Source of the DNA: Lonicera japonica
Lineage: Eukaryota > Streptophyta > Magnoliopsida > Dipsacales > Caprifoliaceae
NCBI GenBank assembly: GCA_021464415.1
Contig: CM038468.1
Location: 2,232,001 to 2,296,000 of the forward strand
Direction of reading: 5' to 3'
DNA: 64,000 nucleotides
Made by a program: the position numbers and the translations under genes. This document shows positions 56,046 through 64,000 of the stretch, one piece after another. Position 1 is the first letter of the stretch. The number at the start of each line of letters is the position of its first letter. Under the pieces are notes generated by a model. That model ran no database searches and was not told the DNA's origin. It saw only the letters and a list, made by a program, of their open reading frames with translations.

Positions 56046-58457
56046 ATTGCATTTTTATACATATTTAGATGGTTTAATATGCATTAATTTGATTCTAATT
56101 ATCCGAAATTGTTAAGATTTGAGTTTTAATCATGAAATGGGATAGTATGTTTGTTTCTAGTGCATTATAACCTTTTTACTGCAAGTTAAAGATGAACAAG
56201 AACGAATTCAGAAGTAAATTCCCCCAAAATTAGTCATTGCCGGTCAAATTCAGAGCTAAATTGAGTTTAAAAGGTGAAACGAAAGCAAATCTCAAGCTCA
56301 AGCATGAAATGAGCTTGGAACACAAAGTTATGGCAAAAATGCAATCAGTGCGCCAGTGGATCGGGTTTGAGCAAGAAAAAATACATTAATTCATGGTGCA
56401 AATATTTATCAAACGGGATCCTTAGCCTAGATGGCAAGTGATCAGCTCTTTATTCATGCTTAGTCCAGTGTTCGAATCCAAGTTTATGCTCCCTTTTTAA
56501 TTATTATTTTTAAGTTGACCTAAGAATTTGAGCTGGAAGTTTATGCTCCCTTTTTAATTATTATTTTTAAGCTGACCCGAGAATTTTAGCTGGAAGACTT
56601 AGTATCTCGAGCCAACTACTTGATAAACGACAAAAGCTATTTTTAGCTTTTGGATTATTTTCATTTATTTATTTATTTTATTTATTTAACAAATTAGTTA
56701 GTTTATTTTTGAATTTTAGAAAGGTCGATGATTTTAGGTTTGAGGTTTTGTAAAAACAGTTGACATTTTTTATTGGGTCGACATCTTCATTAACTTGAGA
56801 GAATTCTCATTATTATCAGAAAGAGTTTTTGAGAGAGCTTTAATTTATTTCTTCTTTTTAGCTTGTATTGAAGAAGATACGGAATTAATTAATACGATCG
56901 TATACTTATCTTTCAATTTGAGTTCGCGCGAGTCCCATTATAGTTCTTCAATCACTGCGTATCTGTAAGTTTCATTTTTAATATTTTTTAATTTCTTTCA
57001 ATTAATATTCATTAATGCTTAGATTGTTATTTAATTATGTGTTTGAATGTGATTGATGATTGAAATTAATACTTATTTTATAATTTTTATTGGAATTTTT
57101 GGTAGAATCCCGCCTAGAACCTAAAAATTTGTGCTTTCGTATTTTGATCATAACTTTTTCGTTTCTTGGCCGTTTTTGATGATCCACCTATCAAAACGAT
57201 CGTCGTAATTTTTTTTACAAAATCCCACTGTTTTGGAGTTCCAAATCCCGAAATTTTCAAGACCAGAGGGTGTATTTCATTTCTTGCACTGTATCATTAC
57301 CGAAATTCGTTTAAATCATATTTTTTATTTATTAATTGTTCCTTAGTTTCAATTGCTGTGAAATTTTGCATGCTTATTCGATTAGATTTCAGAAACATGT
57401 TAAGTCAATTTGTGTTTGAATTTATCATGTTTTGCTTAGTTTTTGTCAACAAGTTAGCGTAATTTCGTAACTAGGGGTCCGTAGTGAAGTCACAGTAGAT
57501 TAGTGCGTAATTCAGATTCATTTATGATTGAAGCTTAGAATTCTCATGGGTTGTCGGTCAATTAATAATCTGAAAAATATAGTAACCTTTCATGCATTGA
57601 AAACATGAATTTTTAAGATTATTTCCCAACAAAAGAATCGAAAAACCTCAAATTATAATTTTTTATAGTAAAACTCTAACGAGGCTGAATAGAGGACAAT
57701 CCTTATCCTCTATTGAGCTGAGTTAGTTATCTAAATAATTTGGGAGCTTCGGGCGATGTTTTGGTGTCATTCTGGAAATGGTGCCAAAATAGTGCCAATT
57801 TAGCGTTTGACATTATTTTTTTAAGAATGGTTTTATCATATGTCATGCATATGCATAATCAAACTTTAGGAATGAGTTAAACTTTTTATATTAATTGGAA
57901 TTGGTTAAATTTAGTTTATTTTTGTCACGCACTAACATTACAAAATGAAAATAAAATTTTTGTAAAAAAAATCATAAGTTCCCTTATTAAAAACTAAAGT
58001 TACATGTAGCTTATATGAGTCTTGTCATACAGTTCTCATGATATGCTTGTGTACTTTAGTATTTAATAATTGGTAAGTTAAGGACATTTATTGTTAGTAG
58101 AAATTCAAGTCCATAGTCATATCTTGAATCGATCGGTCGCACTATCTGTAATGTCGTGGCTATAGATACTCCTAACACTCTTTCCCTATTTTATTAGATG
58201 CTTGTTTTAATTACTGCCTATTTTACCCTTGCTTTATTTATTTATTTTCTTTAAAATTAAAATTTTAATTTCTCTTTCTATTCTTTCCTATTCTAAAAAT
58301 TTATTACATTTTCTTTATTTTATTTTTCTTTTCTTCTTTCTCCCTGTTGAAAGCTTAGCTAGAATAATAGAATTACATTCCTTCCCTGTGGTTCGACCTT
58401 GGACTTTCAATTATATACTATAAGCTGACCGCCTGCACTTGGGTGTATAAATTATGC
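56046..58457. other. Inserted segment inside the TIR element
   Basis: The segment begins TGCATTTTTATACA and ends TGTATAAATTATGCA, short inverted ends. Near the right end TCCCTGTGGTTCGACC followed by GCACTTGGGTGTATAA (about 58380-58450) resembles, from memory, a motif of plant LARD-type retroelements. No protein domain is seen; open frames at 57166 and 58229 are short and unsupported. Confidence 0.35.
56416..56600 (+). repeat. tRNA-derived SINE-like sequence
   Basis: A Pol III box A match TAGCCTAGATGG (56424-56435) and box B match TGTTCGAATCC (56470-56480) have tRNA-like spacing. They are followed by a tRNA-unrelated part with a doubled unit AAGTTTATGCTCCC...AAGYTGACC (about 56481 and 56539). 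This is the usual layout of a plant SINE head, though no target duplication or tail is clear. Confidence 0.55.
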
Positions 58458-58881
58458 ATTTCTGAGCATAGTCAAAGAGGTTTTAGATAAAGAGAATAGG
58501 GTTGAAGGATTTAATAGATTGTAGAGACAAGAAAAAATAATACCTAGGGTTGGGAGAAAGAAGGGAAAGAAATCCATGTGAAATCTTTCCCTTGAAGAGA
58601 AGATTTGTTGGTGGATTTGTTATTCATAAAAACACTCCCAAATCCATCAAAATCCATCAACTTATAAAATCCTTCAAAGTTTATTGAGTTTTGAATATCA
58701 TAAGATTTTAAAAGACTATTTTAAATCCTAATTGAATACCAAAAGATTTTAAAAGACTTTTTAAAATCCTAATTGAATACCATAAGATTTTAAAAGACTT
58801 TTTAAAATCTCAATTGAATACCCATAAACTTTCAAAATCCAAAAAAATCTTATAGAGTCTAAATTGAATACACGCCCTTTA

Positions 58882-59080
58882 GTTTATGAAATGTTGTTAA
58901 GTTGTGGCATTCACTTGTTCGTTTTGCAGGATAAGTAACCATCCCTGATTCAAGAGCACATTTTGACATTCCAGTTTGATAAAGTTGTTTATTTATTTTT
59001 TTAAAAAAAGTTTGGAGTTGGGAAACTAGTAGGGAGAGAAAAAGTGAACAAACTAAAGCATTTTCGTTCCATTAAAGGCT
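58882..59080. other. Host DNA
   Basis: No feature apart from an AT-rich run near 58985. It would adjoin 55400 if the TIR element were absent. Confidence 0.5.
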
Positions 59081-59890
59081 TTAATTAGGGCACAATGAGT
59101 TGTGAATTAGAGCATTACAGTGACTTGATAGTTTTACCCGTGTTTCAGCGCCCACATGCATCTCACATGATCTTTCTATTCAAAAACTTAATAGCGTGAA
59201 AGGTTTTGCACTAAAGTGAAAATGGAAGCAAACTTTAAGGAAGGACATTATAAAAAATAAACTTCATGGACAAAAGTGCAAAAGCAGAAAAACTTGAAAG
59301 GAAATAAATAATTAATAACTCTTTTTTATACTATATTACCATACTCATATACATTTAACTATAATAAAATAATAACTAACAAAAGATGATTAGTAGTGTA
59401 TTACATGGTAAGGAATTTGTTTAACTTACACTAAGAAAAAAAATATTACAATAACGAAAAGTTGATTTAGCTTTTAATTCTTGTTGCTCTCTAATTAGGG
59501 CAAAATGAGTTGCGAATTAGAGCATTATAGTAGCTTGACTGTTTTAAGCGCATTACAATGCCCATATGCATCTCATATAATCTTTCTGTTAAAAAATTTA
59601 ATGGCGTGAAGGGTTTTGGACTAAAGTGAAAATGGGAGCAAACTTTAAAGACGGACGTTATGCAAAATAAACTTTATGGATGAAAGTGCAAAGGCAGAAA
59701 GATTTTAAGGGAATAAATAATTAATAACTCTTTTTTATACTATATTACCATACTCATATACATTTAACTATAATAAAATAATAACTAACAAAAGATGATT
59801 AGTAGTATATTATGTGTAAGGAAATTGTTTAATTTACACTAAGAAAAAAAATATTACAATAACGAAAAGCTAATTTAGATTTTAAGTCTT
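59081..59890. repeat. Tandem duplication of repeat R (2 x 410 bp)
   Basis: Two copies begin TTAATTAGGGCACAATGAGT (59081) and CTAATTAGGGCAAAATGAGT (59491), with conserved stretches such as TAATAACTCTTTTTTATACT and CTAACAAAAGATGATTAGTA. A third, inverted and more diverged copy is at about 55020-55400. No coding capacity. Confidence 0.85.
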
Positions 59891-61020
59891 GTTTTGAGAG
59901 CTGGGCTCTTGTTCCCAAATTGGCTCATGGATCTTATATCCGGTTATTGAGTAATTTATTTTTGTCAACTCTTTGCAGGGCTACCTTCAAAAAAGAAAAG
60001 GTTTCTCAAAAACATTTTGTGATTTAAATTGGTGCTCGCAGACATGCAGCACAAACGATGCGTGTGCACGCGCCATTAGTATTTACACAGAAGTTTAAGC
60101 ATAAATACATTGTTGACTTAGTAGTTAAAATCGTGATTGAACGATAACGATAAGATCATGAATTTGAATCACACCCTAAATACTTTTGTATTTTTGTTTA
60201 AGATAATAATAGTAATGAGCGAAACATAGGTAGACGAGACCAAATACTCAATCAAAGAGGCTGAATTTTCAAGAAATTGCTAGTGACATTATCACGGTTA
60301 TGACTTACAAAGACTCTTAAAAACTTAGAAGTATAGCTCAAGCAATACAGGAATTTTTCTTTCTTCATATTATTCCCAATTCACATTAATCACGGAAGAC
60401 TAATTGAAAGACCGAGCTATTGATGTGATTTTTCATACTAAGGAAAATTCCAAGAAACTTACACCTTATGATTTTGTCCACATATAATCTATTTTGTCCA
60501 CATATAATCTATTCAAGTGGCGCAAGTGCATTATTACATCAAGACCTGTGGAAATTTCTTTAGAAAATAAATGGTGTGTTTTGTTTCGTATATCTAAATG
60601 AGATGAAATATTTCTTTGTTAATGTAGTTCGAAGAATTAGATTTCATGAGAAACTAAAAAAGTAATAGAACAACTTACGGAATCATTTTTCACATTTTCC
60701 AACCCCCATCAAAATTAATGGTGTTTTTAAATCATATTCCAACCCTCAAATCAATTGCACCCTTACATAATAAATTAAATAGGAAATAAATAGAAAGTTA
60801 GGGGATCATATATGTGGAAATTTGCAGATAAAAGTGTATATTATCAGCACAAAATGAAAGTTGATTCACCCAAAATATTTTAATTAACCCATGAAATCAT
60901 TGTAATTGGAGAATTACAGATATTTGTTATTATACTTCATATCGCAATTGTCTATTCCTCAGCCAATTCAAGGAACTGAAAATTAATGTTTCCATAGTTT
61001 TTGTTAGTTTAAAAAAGGTT
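59891..61020. other. AT-rich host DNA
   Basis: Non-coding. 60560-60730 repeats the block at 31540-31800 and 45840-46110. At about 60115-60170 a weak tRNA-like pattern (GACTTAGTAGTTAAAATCG, then GAATTTGAATCAC) may be an old SINE. Confidence 0.5.
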
Positions 61021-61228
61021 TGAAGAATGAGAGAAAACAAAATATTCTATATTGATGATCTTATTGAATACAAATAAACCCTTTATATATAAGGTCGGAG
61101 AAAACACAAGAAAATAAACAAAATAATCCCTAAATCACACTATACATAAATCAAGGAATACAGATCTTGTAAATATGGATATAAATGAGAAAAGTCAACT
61201 ATATAAATCAAGGGGATATATTCTAACA
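61021..61228 (-). repeat. 3' LTR of a decayed copia element
   Basis: On the minus strand it runs from TGTTAGAATATATCC to CTCTCATTCTTCA, 208 bp, with a TATATATAAAGG promoter (about 61080-61095). It is preceded by the PPT TTTGAGGGGGA (61229-61239). The 5' LTR lies outside or was cut off. Confidence 0.75.
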
Positions 61229-63309
61229 TCCCCCTCAAACTCAAGGTGGCAAATGTGAAACCAACTTAAGCTTAGAAAGTAAATCTTAAAAGCGATTGGC
61301 AAATGGATTTTGGTGAAGATGTCAGCTGGTTGATCTTCTGAGGAAATTGACACAAGACGTATAAAGTTGCTAGATACATGTTGACGAACAAAATGGTAGT
61401 CAATTTTGATATGCTTTGTACGTTCATGAAATACATCATTATGAGCAATATGAATAGCACGCCGGTTACCACATCCAATGGTGGTTGGAAGTTCTTGAGG
61501 AACAGCCATGTCTGAAAGAAGCCAATATAACTAGATGAGTTCCTGAGTGGTATCAACAAATGCACGATATGTACTTGAATAAGATACAAATGATTTTTTC
61601 TTACTGCTCCAAGATATTAGTGAATCTCCCAAGAAAATGTAGTATCCTGTGGTAGAACGTCGATCAATGGGATCACCAGCCTAATCGAAATCAGAGTAGG
61701 TGTGAATCTTAAGAGAAGATATTGAGGAAAAATGGAGACCATGGAACATCATTCCTTTTATATAGCGAATAATACGAAGAACATTAGCGTAATGAGCAAA
61801 TCATAGGAGAAGAACAGCAGTATAATAAGCAGAACATGGGGTTGACATGAATTGACTGACGATGTGAACTGCATATGCAATGTCTGGATGAGTGACGGTG
61901 AGATAAACTAAACTACCAACAATCTGTCGATACAAAGTAGCACCACTAAGAGGAGTACCATCAAGAGAACATAGCTTAAGACTTGTTTCTAGTGGAGTGG
62001 CAGTGGTTTTACAGTTAGTGAGACCAGCACGGGCAAGGATATCTATAGCATATTTGGCTTGAGAGAGATAATGACAGGTATAATCAGAGACACCTTCAAG
62101 CGCCAAGAAGTAATTCAAACGACCAAAATCCTTCATATCGAATTGATAGCGGAGAGATTGCTTTAGATCAGAAATACCAGTAACATTATCCACAGTGATA
62201 ATCATGTCATCTATATAAAGAAGAAGAAGCATAATACCAATTTCCTTTTTTTCTAACAAAGTGCCTATAGTCATAAGAACTGGAATTAAAATCTAGTTTT
62301 TGGATAATGGAATTGGACTTCTTAAACCAGGCATGAAGGGCTTATTTAAGGCCATATAGTGCTCAACGAAGCTTGCAAACTTGAGATGTAAAATGTAGAA
62401 CTTCTGGAGGGGGTTTCATCTAAATTTCTTCGGAAAGATCGCCGTTTAGGAAGGCATTTTTTACATCCATCTGTGAAAGTTCCCATTTACGAGCGGCTTC
62501 AATTGCAAGAAGGCTTCTGATAGAGATTAATCGAGCAACTGGGGCAAAAGTTTCTTCATAATCGATGCCATATTCTTAACCGAAGCTTTTGGCCATATGT
62601 CGTGATTTGTATCGATCAATAGACCCATCTGATTTAGTTTTGATTTTATAAACCCATTTACGACCAATTGTTGTAATTATTGGTGGGAGAGTAACTAACT
62701 CCCAAGTATAGGTTTTTTCTAACGCCTACAATTCCTCAAACATAACTTACTGCCACAAATGATTAGTACTTGATTTTTTTAAGAAGACGGTTCATGGTAC
62801 AAGAATATGGTAGAATAACAGTGATAGTCACGAAGATGATGAGGTAGTTGTCTTACTCTAGTAGACTGGCGATGATGAGATATTTGGGTGATAGGTTCTT
62901 TGGACAAGTCAGCATCATTAAGAGAGTCCATTGTTGGTTTGAGAGATGGAGTACTAGATTGATCGATAGTGGTGGGAGAAAGACTAGACGTTGTGGGTGG
63001 AGGTTCACTGGATGAGCTGGCCTCAACATTCGGTTCATGGAATTTAGTAGTGGTGGAAAGTGGTGCAGTCTGAAAGAGATTGGTATTTGTGTTAGCGAAG
63101 AATGGAAGAGATAAATTGGTGACGACCTGGAATTTGAAAATGGCTGAGAACATTTTATGTTCCTAAAATACAACATGACGAGGTACACAAAGCCACTTTG
63201 AAACGGGATCCCAACATCTGTAACCTTTATGTTCTATCGCATACCCCAAGAGAGAACAAAGACGAGAACGAGGTTCGAGTTTAGAATGTTCATGGGGCCA
63301 AAACAATAC
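61229..63309 (-). pseudogene. Copia pol: integrase end, RT and RNase H, decayed
   Basis: Reading downwards from 63309: integrase C-terminus (LLGYAIEHKGYRCWDPVSKW, about 63160-63300), Ser/Pro-rich linker ending STRVRQLPHHLRDYHCYSTI (about 62800-63150), RT N-terminal part (about 62340-62760, with an [14 protein letters not shown] stretch), RT C-terminal part with YIDDMIIT (61801-62274), and RNase H end with HERTKHIKIDYHFVR and DQPADIFTK (61195-61509). The catalytic pair is YIDD rather than YVDD. Frameshifts and stops separate the pieces. The upstream half was interrupted by the LTR-A element at 63310. Confidence 0.88.
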
Positions 63310-64000
63310 TGTAGACACCCCAATCTGTGACCCCCGCAAGAACCCTAACGACCTTCGAGAGGTACTATTTTTGGAGTCCGGGACCCACCCGAGCACCCGA
63401 AACTGCCCCGAAGGGTTTTGTTGGCCAAACAAACTTATTTTTAAGGGGAATTGTCGCACGACAAACGAGTATGTCGCGCGATAATCTCACTTGTGTCACG
63501 CGACAATCACCTCTGACACCAGACCATCCACTCTCTAACACATCAGTCTGTCAGAAACATCACTTCAGCCGTTTGTCGTGCGATATAGTACATATTGTCG
63601 CGCGACACATGCCCTTTTTGGGGAAATGTCGCGCGGCAATCTTCCCCGAGCACTATAAATAGGCCAACACCCCCAAGGGTTCAGGACGGAAACTTGGGAT
63701 TGAGGAATTATTAGCGTATATCTGATTTTCAGGTCTTTCGTTAAGCATTTTCTATTATCATTTTATCTCTAAAGAATTATTGAATCCATTCTCGACACTT
63801 GACGTGTCCCGCTTCTGGAATTGAATTCTCGAAAATATCTAAAGAAGGAAAAGATTATTATCGCCGGAGATCTCTCTGCCGTATTATATTTTATTTCTTA
63901 TTATTATTCTCGTCAGGAAGGTAAAAAAAGTCTCTTCTAGTATTTAACATTGGATATTTGTGTACTTGTTTTACTTCTGTTGTTTTGTCCACGTTTTATT
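63310..64000 (+). repeat. LTR of type A, entering the window (partial)
   Basis: It begins TGTAGACACCCCAAT at 63310 inside copia pol and runs off the window. TATAAAT lies at 63654-63660. About six palindromes (63450-63645) are mostly degenerate (for example TGTCGCGCGATA, TGTCACGCGACA), so this copy is older than those of N, H and E2. The five bases before it are AATAC; the partner duplication is beyond the window. Confidence 0.9.

Larger units (their letters stand above)
55411..58878. mobile_element. Non-coding TIR element (PIF/Harbinger-like), composite
   Basis: Left end GGAGGGTGTATTCAATT (55411) and right end AATTGAATACACGCCCT (to 58878) are inverted repeats, flanked by TTA at 55408-55410 and 58879-58881, the 3-bp target duplication typical of PIF/Harbinger. 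No transposase is visible. Near the right end a 44-bp unit (AAGATTTTAAAAGACTTTTT) repeats about three times (58700-58830). A 100-bp direct repeat (about 55944-56040 and 58482-58580) encloses a separate 2.4-kb segment that holds the SINE-like relic, so the element is composite. Confidence 0.55.

Noticed and set aside
57166..57462. 98-codon open frame
   Set aside because: Phe/Ile-rich translation of AT-rich non-coding DNA, no domain and no start or promoter support.
58229..58423. 64-codon hydrophobic open frame as a small membrane protein
   Set aside because: Follows from T-rich sequence; it overlaps a retroelement-like motif and has no homologous frame.
60108..60180. A tRNA gene
   Set aside because: Only weak box A and box B likeness, no cloverleaf that I can form; at most an old SINE.

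Overview
The window is plant (almost certainly eudicot) repeat-rich chromatin: nested LTR retrotransposons and their decay products, with no host protein gene that I can support. The diagnostic families are Ty3/gypsy elements of the Tat/Ogre lineage (RT with the NKACPKDDFPLP and YVDDM signatures, a second 'archaeal-type' RNase H with LYFDGAAN, G-patch motifs, minisatellite-filled 3' UTRs), plus Ty1/copia elements, a tRNA-derived SINE-like sequence and a non-coding TIR element.

Layout. 1-3987: gag-protease half of a minus-strand Tat/Ogre-like element ('X'), cut by the window edge. 3988-6043: a 2.06-kb LTR of a related but different type (LTR-B). 6044-30582: the remains of a giant minus-strand element ('H'), PPT at 6044, 5' LTR at 28874-30582; it is split at 6679-14921 by a plus-strand, gag-only relative ('N') that landed inside H's 72-bp tandem array and is framed by the 5-bp duplication GGGAT. 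30583-32115: AT-rich host DNA. 32121-45281: a complete minus-strand element ('E2') of the H type, framed by ATATT, with an integrase deletion. 45287-46477: host DNA. 46483-54557: a gag-only copia element in the form LTR-gag-LTR-gag-LTR, framed by GCATC. 54563-61020: AT-rich host DNA with a TIR element (55411-58878), a SINE-like tRNA relic and a duplicated repeat. 61021-63309: decayed copia pol (minus) with its 3' LTR. 63310-64000: an LTR of the H/E2/N type (LTR-A) entering the window.

The most unusual object is the polyprotein of H and E2. It has two successive pol units in one reading frame: GAG, G-patch, PR1, G-patch, RT1, RNH1, aRNH1, then PR2, G-patch, RT2, RNH2, aRNH2 and a single INT. 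In H all 3,357 codons from 28280 down to 18207 lie in one frame, interrupted by four stop codons; two of those stops are shared with E2. The two pol units are clearly diverged from each other but each is nearly the same between H and E2, so the duplication is older than both insertions and is a family trait.

Other structure: LTR-A carries up to nine copies of the 12-bp palindrome TGTCGCGCGACA just upstream of its TATA box; hairpins with arm-for-arm compensating changes sit next to the PPT and inside U3; and each element has a different minisatellite in its 3' UTR (72, 69+31 and 89 bp). N (gag only), the copia tandem (gag only) and E2 (no integrase) are all non-autonomous, so they would need trans-acting enzymes; H is the nearest to a full protein donor here, but it is broken by stops.
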